A program made the position numbers and the translations under genes. Below the pieces are notes generated by a model. That model made no database searches and was not told the origin of the DNA. It saw only the letters and a program-made list of their open reading frames with translations. Shown here in pieces: positions 1-12,000 of a stretch of DNA of 64,000 nt (position 1 is its first letter; each line of letters opens with the position of its first letter). Origin of the DNA: Astropecten irregularis (lineage: Eukaryota > Echinodermata > Asteroidea > Paxillosida > Astropectinidae); assembly GCA_963971285.1 (NCBI GenBank), contig OZ020244.1, positions 4,154,001 through 4,218,000 of the forward strand. Reading direction: 5' to 3'.

Positions 1-654
1 AAGATGCGCTACCGGTACCGTTCGCGCATACTTGCGCATTGCATATAGAGTACACTCTTCGAATGGCATTCCAGTCAAAGTGTTCTTGTTCCACAGACAC
101 GCACATAAATTCAAAATGACAGCGCCAGGACGGCTTCAAAACGTCTACGCGCGGAGAATGCAGACCTAGCGCTCTAGCAATTTTAATATAGCTCTATGGC
201 ATGCATTCAAATTTGACCTGACATCCTGTGCTATACGCACACATGCGATGAACTGAATCGATATGGTACAGTTTACACTCAACATGCTGTGAAAGGAACT
301 TCGTATAGCATACACCTTGCATGATGGGATATAAAAGACGGGGTTTTTTCGCGAACAAATAATCAGCAAATAATCATAACTATCTACAAAAAGAATTGTT
401 ATTAGAATCGCTCCTTATAGGCCTAATCCCGACTATTTTGTCCACACTCAAAAAGACTTTTTTCGAATCATGATTCACATTATGTGTGTGAACAGGCCTT
501 CCATGAAAAATACCTTATGTGTATCTTTCAAATATCAATCGCAATTAATTGAATAAACAAATAAACAAACAAGTAAACACACAAACAAGCAAAACCAAAG
601 GACGGCAAGTCCAGCTTGTTTAATATTTACCCAAAATGAACGATCAAAGTGCGT
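1..654. other. No recognisable gene
   Basis: AT-rich sequence with a GCGCATACTTGCGCAT palindromic stretch near position 30 and an (AAAC)-rich run near 555-600. I see no coding or RNA signal. Confidence 0.4.
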
Positions 655-846
655 TAAAATGACATTGAAAGGTAAACAAAGAAAAATTGATTGGAGCAGG
701 ATTCGAACCGGCGACTTTCTGAATACTGCATCGGCGCTCTACCAACTGCACTATCCAGCCCTATGTTGATGGTGTCCCCAATAGTCAATTATCTTTCTTC
801 GTTTGGCAGTCAGAAAGCCATGAAGCCACTCACATACCGCTATATC
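655..846 (-). mobile_element. tRNA-like SINE, full-length type
   Basis: Reading the - strand: ACCACTCACA-side leader, TGACTGCCAAACGAAGAAAG, TAGTTGACTATTGGGGACACC-type link, then a tRNA-like body with box A (TAGTGCAGTTGGTAGAGCGC-like) and box B (GGTTCGAATCC), acceptor end TCCAATCA, and the tail AATTTTTCTTTGTTTACC. The same tail follows all copies in the window. Mutated D-arm (GCAC for GCTC). Confidence 0.75.
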
Positions 847-1700
847 ACAACAGGGCTCGAATTTCGTGAAAAAGGGCACTGGACAGCAGGTCTAGTTATT
901 GAAGCATTTTACTAGACCTGAACATTTTTCCCTAGACTTGAGACATTCATGTACATAGGAAAACAGTAATTGTATGCAATATTATGTCAAAAATCATCAA
1001 TTTAGCCTGGGCACCATGGATTTTAATTGTACGAGAAAAACAAAATCATTAGACAGTTGGACTATTGCAGTACACACTTTACTAGACCGACACTGAAATC
1101 ACTAGACTCGGTCCACGGTCTAGTGGATATTTCGAGCCCTGCACAAGGATCATTTTATCGATACTTGCAGCAATGCTGCAACCTGGGAAACAGTACATGG
1201 GGGATCACTCAAAGAGGATACTCAAAAAGGAATGTGTTTGAATACACTTTCAAGTGTTTATTTCTAAAGTTTATGACATTGTATTAAGTCTTATTCCTTT
1301 TTTTTTTTTACATTTTACATTTTTACATTGCTTTAATAGTTCGTGTTACTTTTTGAATCAGAAAAAATGAAACTTGACTGAAGTTTCCTTGTAAACTCTA
1401 TGGCCTTAAGAATGAGTGATATAAAAGGAAATCCTTAACTTTATTTACTCAACAGTCCCGTTCAAACTTCCTCAAATGAATATTTGGTTTATCAGTTAAT
1501 CTTAACCAAATATCCATGGGCAATCTAGCCATAGGCCTATGGTATGTTCGTTTTCATGCCAAAACCGGGAACGTCTGGGGTTTTCCCCTGTTTCTATGGA
1601 AATATCACCCGATATAGAAAATAGCTTAGAGTTCAGGTTTAGCAAATATTAAGTGTCATTGCGATCGTGATCATGCGGTTTGTCAATTAATGTTTGTACA
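847..1700. other. No recognisable gene
   Basis: Contains repeats of the phrase ACTAGAC (about 900-1140) that I cannot assign, and a T-rich run at 1291-1330. No coding signal. Confidence 0.35.
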
Positions 1701-2100
1701 GAGCCCAATTTCATAGAGCTGCTTAGCACAAAATTTGCTTAAAGGTTGTATCAAATTTTGGTAAGAGACCAAAACAGAAACGTTCACAGATTTACATATA
1801 ACTTTCAGGGTATGAAGATGATGCTAGTAGAAACGTACCATTAAAACTGTTCCGCCTGAAATGATGTATTTATCCAGAAATTAATAAAACAACAACCGGA
1901 AATCTTTTTTGATCTTTTAAAAGGCAGTTTTTCACTGTTTCTCAAAAAGTTTGCACCGTATGGGACTGAAATTTTCACAGATGACTGTTACTGTATATTC
2001 CTTGATATTTTTGCCCATGAATCTGTATTTCTTTGACAAAAACCAAAGTATGATACTACCTTTATTAGCATGAAAAGTCTTCCACAAGTTTGCTGACACC
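1701..2100. mobile_element. MITE B split by an inserted MITE F
   Basis: The left arm of B (CCCAATTTCATAGAGCTGCT) at 1705-1740 is followed by a complete F copy (1741-2072, ending AAAGTATGATACTACCTTT). After it comes the right part of B (GCATGAAAAGTCTTCC). F is therefore the younger insertion here. Confidence 0.65.
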
Positions 2101-2115
2101 ATTTGGGGGCCTTTT

Positions 2116-2332
2116 TCAAAACTCGGATCTAGCTCTGGCTTTATTTCGTGAATCCATTTTTAAATAAGAGGTATTAAAATAGGGGATTTTGGCTGTGGTT
2201 TCAAAGTAGATTCTCTGGTTTGAAAAGGAAAACATAGCTTCAGCTTCAATGAAAAACCACAACCTAGATTTTCAGCATGGATGACGGATCTGGAGCCTGA
2301 GTCAGAGCCGAGGCTTGGAAAGGGCCCAACAT
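2116..2332 (+). mobile_element. MITE E
   Basis: Ends GGGCCTTTTTCAAAACTCGG and GCTTGGAAAGGGCCC are imperfect inverted repeats. The interior has the family phrases ATTTCGTGAATCCATTTT, AGTAGATTCTCTGGTTTGAA and CTTCAGCTTCAATGAAAAAC. Few hexamers in this copy. Confidence 0.75.
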
Positions 2333-2457
2333 TGTACACGAATAGCTCCCTCTTTTGACAGGCATGGCACATGCCATATTAAAAATTATGCTTGTCAGAA
2401 AAGTTTTTTATGCTTGACTTTTGCATGACAGAATTCCAGTTAATACAATGCAATTGC

Positions 2458-2836
2458 TTAATGGTACATAATATCACACTTTGGTTTTTGTCAAATAAAT
2501 GCAGATCCATCTGCAAAAATATTGAGGAAGATACAGTAACAGTCATCTGTGAAAATTCAGTCCCATACGGTGCCCACTTTTTGAGAAAACGGTGAAAAAC
2601 GGCCACTGTATTTCTTAAGTCCTTTCTCTTTTATTTTTTATCTTTAAAAGATTAAAAATAATTTTGGTCACTGGTTTTACTCTTTTCTGGATAAATACAG
2701 CATTTTAGGCAGAAAAATTGTAACGGTATGTTTCTACCATCACCATCTTTATACCCTGTAGGCCTGTAAGTTATAGGTAAATCTGTGAAGATGTCTGTTT
2801 CGGTATGCTACCAAAGTATGATACTACCTTTAAATG
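2458..2836 (-). mobile_element. MITE F
   Basis: Inverted ends (TTAATGGTACATAATATCAC / AAAGTATGATACTACCTTTA). The interior carries ACAGTAACAGTCATCTGTGA, GGATAAATACAGCATTTTAG and TTTCTACCATCACCATCTTT in the - orientation. Confidence 0.8.
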
Positions 2837-2934
2837 ACATACAGTGCAAATCCTAAATTGCAATTATGAACAAATATACATTGTATAATCTCCAACATGT
2901 ACACAGTGATCATGGATATGAATGGCATCTACAC

Positions 2935-2975
2935 ATATGCAGGAGGTTGTTGGTTCGAATCCCACCTGAGCCAGC
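2935..2975 (+). repeat. tRNA T-arm-like fragment
   Basis: AGGAGGTTGTTGGTTCGAAT then CCCACCTGAGCC: a box B (GGTTCGAATCCC) with a T-stem but no D-arm, so a SINE fragment and not a tRNA gene. Confidence 0.4.
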
Positions 2976-3047
2976 GCATGATTTTTTTCATGTGTACTCA
3001 ACAAGCTATGAGTATAGTGCTCATCTATGTCAGTGAAGGGCAAGCCT

Positions 3048-3186
3048 AATAGCGCTGCGCACTTGCGATAAAAATAGCACCGAACCTCAGACAAACATTG
3101 CAACGTGGCCATGCAAATGTGTGGTGAGTGGAAGTATTTATGCGCGTCGCGCGTGGTGTGACGTCATTAGTGCGGAAGGCTATTTA
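3048..3186. mobile_element. MITE J with TGACGTCA
   Basis: TIR-like ends AATAGCGCTGCGCACTTGCG and GTCATTAGTGCGGAAGGCTA. Shares CTCAGACAAACATTGCAA with three other copies. A perfect CRE octamer lies at 3159-3166. Confidence 0.7.
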
Positions 3187-3457
3187 CATACTGTAATTAA
3201 TATACACAGTACTACAATTTAAAAGCAATGTGGTGTGCATGTGTAAAAAAAAAAGATAGGTCGCCTATCCATTCCCATGGCAACATTTTCCATGGCAACA
3301 TTCCCATGGCAACATAAGTTTTATGCTGCACATAATGAAAATGAATGAAGTTGATTAACTTAAGATTCTCAGCTTTAAGTCACATGAGTATATGAGTATA
3401 TCGATCTTCATGTATAATGTATTTGTGTTTATTAACGTTAATATACACATTGTACTT

Positions 3458-3968
3458 AAGGAGAGAAACGTTAATAACAGGTTAGGTCCAGCCACTGAAA
3501 AGCCTGTCCAGGCCCGGGCTTTGCCTGGGCTCTTGGGCTTCTAATATCCCTAGCCTTGAACTATCAACTTCAAGCCCCTGCTGTGTCATGGATCATAGTT
3601 GGTACTAACCTGGAGCCAATTTCATAGAGATGCTTAAGCACCAAAATTTGCTTAAGCAGCAAAAACCTTAATAAATTAAATCAGTATGCCAGCCAAAACC
3701 TCTTGTGAATGTTATGCTTAGCAAACAAAGGCCGATTAAAAAACTTTGTGCTTAAGCAGCTCTATGAAATTGGTCCCAGATTGACAGATCGAGTCCACTT
3801 TGATCATGGCCAGTATTCAGAAGCCAAGCTTGATTGTTTTTAAGCAGCTCTGTGACTGTTGTAGTGAGGTTCAGGGCTGACAAGAGGAGGATTTCAGGTC
3901 TGAAGGCCAGGCCTAGGCAGGCTTTTCTGTGGCTGGGACCGAACTGTATTTAAGTTTCTCTCCCTTAA
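3458..3968. mobile_element. MITE G containing a nested MITE B
   Basis: G ends: GGAGAGAAACGTTAATAA at left and TTAAGTTTCTCTCCC at right, followed inward by CAGCCACTGAAAAGCCTG. A MITE B (3612-3780, GCCAATTTCATAGAG..CTCTATGAAATTGG) interrupts it. The B copy is shortened to ~170 bp. Confidence 0.75.
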
Positions 3969-4375
3969 TTCAAGCTAAAATTCATGACTTTCATGGAAAT
4001 TATCTGCATGGTTTACTGATCTGCATGTTTGCATGATTGCATGTTTTGAAAACTAAAAAATAGACACTGCATGACTTAAAGTGAAATGTATCTGGAATGT
4101 TGCTTTTACACAATGGACTAATCTGGCTTTAATCTTAAGCCGCCCGCCGCCCATGTGTTTGTTTTACATACTGCCTGTGACCGAGTTTGACCCAGGCTTT
4201 CAGGGTCATCTGATTAAAAGGCATCCTCCAATTGGTCAATGCACACAGTTTGATTGGCAGGCCAGAAGGGTCATTCTGTAAGAAACCAAAGTTTCTTTGG
4301 CTTAGATTAATTTCATCACGAAAAACCTAAAATTGAGTACCATTACTTTATTCTCACTGTTCAATGCTTATTTGA
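3969..4375. other. Flank upstream of FGD exon 1a
   Basis: No repeat recognised. Possible promoter, 5' UTR or 3' end of an intron leading into 4383. Pyrimidine-rich TTTATTCTCACTGTTCAATG precedes the ATG/acceptor region. Confidence 0.35.
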
Positions 4376-6014
4376 ATGTCAGAGCTCTCTCAGTCAGCAA
4401 ATTCAAGCTCCCGGCTTCCCAGGAATCACAAAGGCAGCGGCGTTGGAAAGGTCAAAGACCAAGAGACTTTGCCGCAACTCTCTAAGAAGACCAGCACTGA
4501 GAATGGAAAGAAACCTCTGCCCGAGGCTAAGCCAACACCGGCGCCCTCGGGCCTTCAGAGGGTCATCCCAAAATGGTTAAGAAAGAACAGAATGTGGTTC
4601 TCACGAATGACCGGCGGTGGTCGTACCAAGGATCCGCAGCCTGTCGCGTCATCATCTTTGGATGCCTCATCTCTGACAGGGTCATCGGAGGAGGTGAAGC
4701 TTCACCCCGATGCCACCCTGACAATCTCCAAGCCTCTTCCCGCCATCCCAAAGAGTGCTACAGTGTCAGGGTGTCAAGTATCAGAGCAGCATGATGCTGA
4801 AGAAGCTCTCCACTTCACAGTGGATGGATCCTCACAGGAGAATCCTGGAGGTTCATCAGCGATGGCAGATGGTTCAAATCAAAATCCTGGGTCATCGGGC
4901 TCTCTGATGCTACCTCCACTTGGCAGGCCAGCCAAAGCCATCTCTCGATCACCAAACTCTTGGTGCTTGCCGCGCCACCCGAATGAGGAAAGGCCCCTGC
5001 AGGTTTCCTTACCTAAATCTAAGACAGATATGAAATCTGGACTCTCTGGTACCCCACAGGATAAATCAACAGATAAAAAGGGAAACACAAAGAAAGCTCT
5101 TGCGGATATTCATGTGGTAGTGCCCTCTCTCCATGGTCCTGGGGATGAGAAGCCAGCGATAAAGCTTCCACACTCCATACAGGGGAAGGAAAGACTCCCT
5201 AAGCTCGTACCTGATGTGTCTTCTGAAGAGGCTCCTGTGTCTTACAGAGCGGCAGAGACTGATGTTGCTTGCCAGGTAAGAAATAAACCCACATGTGGGC
5301 CGATGATTCAAAAACCAAAGAAGCCTCCTCCTAAGCCTCCTTCAAGAGGTTTGCCATCATCAACTCCTCCTTCAAGAGGAGAGGAATCTACATCCAACGA
5401 GCAAAAAGTATCTTTTGCTACACAGGTTGAATACCGCTCCTTGGAAGCCCGGGACTCCAAGATGGAGAAAGATTGCACTGCAGTGTCTGAGCCGATTGAT
5501 GTTGAGAACCTTTCTCCAACAAAGATTCCAAAGTTGCCAGCGACTCTCTCAAAAGATCCTCAAGGGGTTGAAGGCAGCCTAGTAGCACTAAGAGAGGAGA
5601 CACGCTTCCCAGACGCAAAGGAGCACAGTCCAGACCTCAAAAAGCCTATCCCCGATGTTCCACAATCCCCGGAGTGCACACAGGTCCAGAAATCATTGAA
5701 GCCTGTGCCAGTTGCTCGCCAACGGGTAAAACAGCAAGTCGCTGCCCATGTTGATGGTAATGGCTTCAAGCAGCTTCCAAACATCCTTGAGGAGTCACCA
5801 CCAGACGTCCCGAAGCCAATGCCACGAGCTTCCAGGCCGTGGAAGCAGAATTTGGAATCCTCCGGAGAGAGTCACTGTCAGGCCTCTCCATCAACGCACC
5901 TGCTAGAAGAGACAACTCCGCTAGAAATCCAGGATGTGCGGAAGGAAGATACGTCAGTTCCTAAGACGGCTCTCACCAAAGATGCGCACCTCTCCAAAGA
6001 ATCAGGCGTACCAG
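4376..6014 (+). CDS. Alternative 5' coding exon 1a of the FGD gene (long, proline/serine-rich N-terminus)
   Basis: A 546-codon open frame from ATG 4376 to a donor CCAG|GTTTGT at 6014/6015, ending in phase 1 and so in frame with 24212 (joining GCA, Ala). The frame continues to a stop at 6044-6046 if unspliced. It is low-complexity, Ser/Pro/Lys-rich, with an SH3-ligand-like [11 protein letters not shown] near residue 315. No globular domain is visible. The start is uncertain: the ATG context is poor, and a pyrimidine-rich stretch ending in TCAG at 4379-4382 could instead be a splice acceptor (exon from 4383, phase 1) fed by an unseen upstream exon. A stronger-looking donor, CAG|GTAAGA at 5275/5276, ends in phase 0 and would shift frame into 24212. 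Confidence 0.7.
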
Positions 6015-9000
6015 GTTTGTCTGGTATTAAGTTCACCCTTCCTTGAGCATCCCAGAGTTGTCAAAAGAGCACATCATCTTTTATTTTATGCTGCTTGTTG
6101 ATTTCTGTTGTAGAGGGGGAAGCCTCTGGCCTTTCTCAAAGCTCAGCTCCGGCTCAGACTCCGGCTCCGGCTCCGGCTCCATTTCGTGAATCCGTTTTTA
6201 AATTACGGGTATCAATTTAGAGACTTTTGACTGCGGTTCGGAAGTAGGTTCTCTGGTTTGAAAAAGAAAACAGAGCTTCAGCTTCAATGAAAAACCACAA
6301 CGTATATTTTCAGCATATGGATTACAGAGACGAAGCCGGAGCCTGAGCCGGAGCCGAGCTTTGAGGAAGGCCCTTAGAGTGAAAAGTTTGTAGCTTTAGG
6401 GTACCTTGTGTGCAATATTTTCTTTGGAAAAATTTCCTTATTTCAAAAACGTTTATTTTAAGAGAAAGCATTTATTTCTTTCAGACAAATCGCCATATGA
6501 TTTTCTAACACTCAAAAGAGCCGTTTATGCAAAATTTCAAAAGGAATGCCTGTTACGTTGATCTTATTTGAGTTTTATATCCCCAACTGGTTGAGTTTGT
6601 GCGGGTAATACCAGAATATTTTTTGTTGACAATTGCCAAACCTTCACAAGCTCACAAGGACTCTGTCATAAAACATGCCTCAATTCGTTGGAATGACCCA
6701 TCTGCATCAAATACCTAATCCACATACATCAACACAATGATTTGGATCTACCACAACTTTATGCGATACCACACTTTGAGGATTGTGTCCTTTTCTGCAG
6801 ACGAACACAAAGATGTTAGCGTTGATAAAATAAGCAGTGCAACAATATTCCTGTACGTCATTTCACATTGTTAACCAGACAATGGGCAACCGCTGGCATA
6901 AACTCGAGGGTCGTGTGCTGTATTTTGTGCATACACTTCCTCATACTTGTGTCAAAATGCAAGCCAAAAGTTCACTCAGCAGAAAGCATTGTCTAGCCTT
7001 CTATAAAGCCCTTAAAGGGATGGTACAGAACTGATTTTTGCGACAAACCCGTTGCTGACAGTGAAAGCACATTATGTAATCCATCATATACCTTAACTGA
7101 CAAACCTGTAGAAGTTTGAGGTCAATCAGCCATCTGGGTCACGAGAAAATAGTGAAAACCCGTGTACTGAGAACTGTACACATTTCAACGGATGAATAAA
7201 ACGCTTCGAAGCGATTTATTCCAATCGGAAAATAGTTTCATTTATTTCTCAACGAATATGGCATTTCAGACAAAAAAATTTCATGGGATGTTTTTCCTAT
7301 CATCACCATTATACTGTGTAAGTTTTATGTGAATCTGTGATCATGAAGTGTATTTTGTCTTACCAATTCTGTACCCTCCCTTTAATAAAACTCAAGGAAG
7401 AATGTATTACTAAAAAATTTCATTAATGCATGTGCACAATCACATCAAAATTTGTATCCATGTGGAGACATGGGTTTGGTCTCGTGTACTAATGAACACT
7501 CTCCAAAGAGCAGAATTGAAATCACTCCCATTTGAACCAGAATCACTTTCCTGGGTTGAAATTTCTAGGGAATGTCCCTTATATAAGATATTTCTCTTTG
7601 TGGAGCACACAAAGCACAAAAATAAGCCGGAACAAATTAAATTCCATGAATTTGGGCCCTGGGTTATCCAACTTCAAAGACAACCATGAAACTAAACACA
7701 GAAGGCACAAACAGTTCTAAAAGCACAGAAACCTTTGTAATGTTTGTGGTCGGGAGACTGTGTGCTCCCAGGGGTCGATTTCACGAAGCCCTGCGATTTA
7801 TCGCAACTCGAGTTACGAAGGATAACCCATCATATCCTACGTAGGGCTGCAATGCATCATAAGACCTACGATTGATAGTAAGTTACAATGAGTTTGGTGA
7901 AATCGACCCCTGGATTGGGTTCACATCCCACTCAAGGACACACTCCAGAAACAAATGATTACAGGTTCGATTCTTCACTCATTCGCTTTCAGTAACGAGA
8001 TACACCATTAATCAATCAATCAATCAGTGGGAGCATGCGCCATGGCAGCACGTTGCCACATCTACCTTCGAGCGATACTCCTTTGGTCTTCTGATGGCCA
8101 TCCCCCAGGCAGCCACGCAACCCATCCCCATCCCAGCAAAATAATTATCCATCTGATTCAACCAGGTGTCATGCGGACGCCTATATTTTGGGCAAGTCCT
8201 ACCGTACCAGTAGGTTTTCAAAAGCCCTGTCCGCACTGGACTTTTTTGGGGCAAAGTAACCGAGACACTGGGTACTTTACCCATTTTAAGTCCAGTGTGG
8301 ACGTCTCAGGAAGTCTACCTCTCAGATACTTTGCCCGAGCCGCGCAGATATTTCTACCGGCCAACTTCTGCCCGGGTAGAATACCCGAGACACTTTACCT
8401 GAGACGAAAAGTCCAGTGCGGACAGTGCGAGTCGGGTACCCTCATGAGCCTAGTATTGACAGCTCGGTAATTCTTCCGTGCGTGCATGGTTAAGTTAACC
8501 GAGTCAAAAGTCCAAGTGCGGACACTGGTAATATTTGTCAATTTTTCATTTACCCATCGGCTCGGTTAAAACCCCGGGGAAAAAAATCCAGTACGGACAG
8601 GGCTTTTAAGAGAGAATCCGCCTGGCAGGATCACTCGCAGGGAATCTAGCCACATGACCTGGCACCATCATAGTTACAATATTTCAGCTGTAGCCATAAA
8701 TATCCAGTTCACAAGATAACACAAAGTACTTTCACCACAAATTATTACTAATATTTTCATTAATACCGGACACAGTGTTTATTTATATTTTGTTCATGTT
8801 GTTAGTACATTGTATCGTTGCCCAAAGTTTTATATTTTTCTGGGCAATTTTATGGTAACGTAAGTTACCTGTTAAGTGACTTTGACATATTTCTTGATCA
8901 ATCATTCTTGAAAGACTCCAATTTAGAGTTTTTTAATTGGAATCAGCAAGTATACCACTTATGATTCCTTGAAATGCATTCAAATATGCAAAAAAGAGAT

Positions 9001-12000
9001 AACTTACATTATAATAATAATAATAATTTTTATTAATAGAGCGCAGAAAATTCCACTTAATACAAAGTGATCAAAGGCGGTACAAATAATGTCCCCAAAC
9101 CGTGGAAAATGCCCTTTTTCTTTTTCATTCTGTTCATTTATTTCAAATGAAGATTAGTTTTAGTCAAAGTTTCAAATATGCGTTTAATTCTGTCAGAGCA
9201 AGAATTATTATTTTGACCTATTGAAAGGTCTTTTGTTTCAAGCCGTATTTGTTTGTTTTTTTGTTCTTTACAGTTGTTTAAATAATGGAGTTATTTTGAA
9301 TTGCAGGACTAACCAAACCTATTATAGAAGATTCATTTTAAGTCATTGAAAATGAACAATGAAAAATTGATTGGAGCAGGATTTGAACTTGTGACCCCTG
9401 TAATATCTTACTGTTCAAATAACCACAAGGGAAACTGACTGAACTAATTTGAAGTCATTGAAAAGTGAAAAAAAAATTGACTGGAGCGGGATTCGAACTT
9501 GCTTCCCCTGGAACTGTATGGTGTATGGGGATTACAGGTTCGAATCCTGCTCCAGTCATTTTTTCTTTGTTCACTTTTCAGTGACGTAAAATTAATCCAG
9601 TAAGTTTCCCCTGTGGTTATTTGATGATTATTTTTGAACTCTGAGCATTTCACTCAGTGTGTCCCCAAAAAACCGATACCCATTTTCAAAAATTTTTGAA
9701 AAGAAAATGTATGTTTTCAGCTACTTGATTTTTAGTCTATTGCATTTAATATCTCCCAGGCCATGTTCTGACGAAATTTCAATGCAATCCATTCATGCAT
9801 CACCGAGCAATTACTGATTGTCTTGAAAAATCCATTTTGCAGCTATTTCAAATGAGTGACAGTTGTGGTCATCTTAGTGGTGATCTGCATGTAGTGAATG
9901 TGGGCGTCCACATCGAGGGGAGATTTACACATCACAACTCAGAATGTTTAGATGACCACCATTGTCACTCAGTGGGAGACTTTGGAGAATCGGTCTTGAG
10001 TCAACAGCGCACATGCAAACCATGCTTGCGCAATTGTGCGCGCGTTTTGCGCATGCGTGCGCTTGCGTGCGCGTGCGTGCGCTGTTGTCTTGAAGACCGG
10101 TTCTCCAAAGTCTCCCATTGTAAGGCTTAAAAAAAATTTGTTGTGTTGCCCTCAGCGACCAACCGTAAAATGCCAAAACTTTAGGTCGGGATTTTTTTTT
10201 CTTTTCTTTTTTTCTTTGAGTCCTAAAGTATAAAAACTCACCATTTTTGACAGAAAATGTAAGATTTAGCAGTAAAAAAGCGTGTCTCCTCAAAACGACC
10301 CGACCCAAGACCGTTGATTTATAAGCCCTGGTGACCATACATCCTGTATTTATTCTTAAATGTTTGAAAGTCTGCCAAAAAAAAAATTCCAAAAAAAAAA
10401 AATTGACCGACCGACCCAAAATGTTTTCCACTTGAGGGCAACACAACAATTTTTTTTAGGCTTATGGCAGGAAAATGGACTTTTCCAGACAATCAGTAAA
10501 ATTGAAGTGAAAGTAAAAACAAATTGTAGGTAGACCTATGATATTATATGTAACATTGCCTGCATAGTGTACCGAGATATAGATTTTGTGATATGGATAC
10601 ATTCTACATGTATGTAGTCGGCAGAAATCTGACATGTACGTGCCATATTGTTTCCGCTTATATCCTGGTTCCCCCCCCCCCATGCACCAGAAAGTTGTTT
10701 TGATTTGTCGATCGAATCCCAGCTCTTTTCCTTTCCGAGTTATCATTGCAAAGATGCACACTGACAGTAAACCACTGCAGTTCATTTTGAAGCTTTCCAG
10801 TTGAGTCGAAAGTTGTATGTGATGTCCTATTTGCCTAGACCCTCACGCTAACTCTGTATTCTCGATTTTCTTTTTACATCTACCATGGCTTACCGGTACT
10901 TATTAGAGTCAGACTCGGATAATGCTTCCACGCTCGAAAGGAAAGTCATCCCGCTTCGACAGATCAAGCTTCTTGAGGATGAGTTTGCGAGTAAGCTCGC
11001 TGCCAGGTCACAACGGACTAGCTCTCTTGAGGACCTATCATCGCCGGCTGTGTTGACGGTAGCTTTCAGCAATGCGAGAGGCTTGTTCCAACGTGCCCAG
11101 TTGATGAAGTCATGCGAATCGCTAAACACACGTAAGTTGACATTCTAGGATCAGTAATTAGGCTAATAAGTCTTTATAAGGCTGCTTGGTGGGTGGAATT
11201 TTGATGAAAGTCTGGTATATCAAACCTGAATTTGAAGTTGGGTTCAAGAGGTATAATACATGATTGGTAAAGGTCACAGAGCAGCACTCACACTTTATCT
11301 GATCCAGCATGTACATGAATTAATAAACCTCTGAAAATTTGAGCTTAATCGGACATCTGAGTCACGAGAAAATAGCGAAAACCCGACTCAATTCTCTTGT
11401 AAAACATAAGGATAGGTTTTTCTCTTACACAAGAACAAAACTGTTTTTGGTCTTTGTTTGACTAATTTCTGGATAAATACATCATTTCAGGTGGAAATAT
11501 TTTAACGATAAGTTTCTACCAGCACCATCTTCATACCCTGAAAGTTATACATAAATTTGTGAACATTTCTGTTTGGGTATGTTATCAATCCTGTACTCAA
11601 ATCACCAGTTGAAACAAAATTGAAAAATGTTTTGGCCAAATGAAGTTGGATTACTAGAAAAAATTTGTTTCTTACCAAAGGCTTAATGAAGTCATATTTG
11701 ACCTGCTCTGTGAAAATGAGTCACATATCCCACAACGTGTTAACATATTACACTGCTTGTAATTAAACATGTAGTAAAAGGAACAACTTAGGTCTAGTTT
11801 GATATAAAATACAGATTTCTGGAAAATATGCCAGCTTCCCAAAAGGAAGTATCTAGCAGAAAATTCTGGGTTCAAAGAGGAACTCATAAACATCAAATAA
11901 TAAACGTCTAGACAGAAACCAGACATTTATGATTTTAAGTGATCTTTACCAGTCTTGTGGTCGATTTCACAAAGCCCTACGACCAATCGTAACTCAAGTT

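Noticed and set aside
8027-8470. 147-aa ORF
   Set aside because: Half of it is MITE H sequence; no splice signals or recognisable domain.
9925-10449. 174-aa minus-strand ORF
   Set aside because: Spans two adjacent MITEs and A/T runs. Composition is lysine/phenylalanine runs from poly-A/T.
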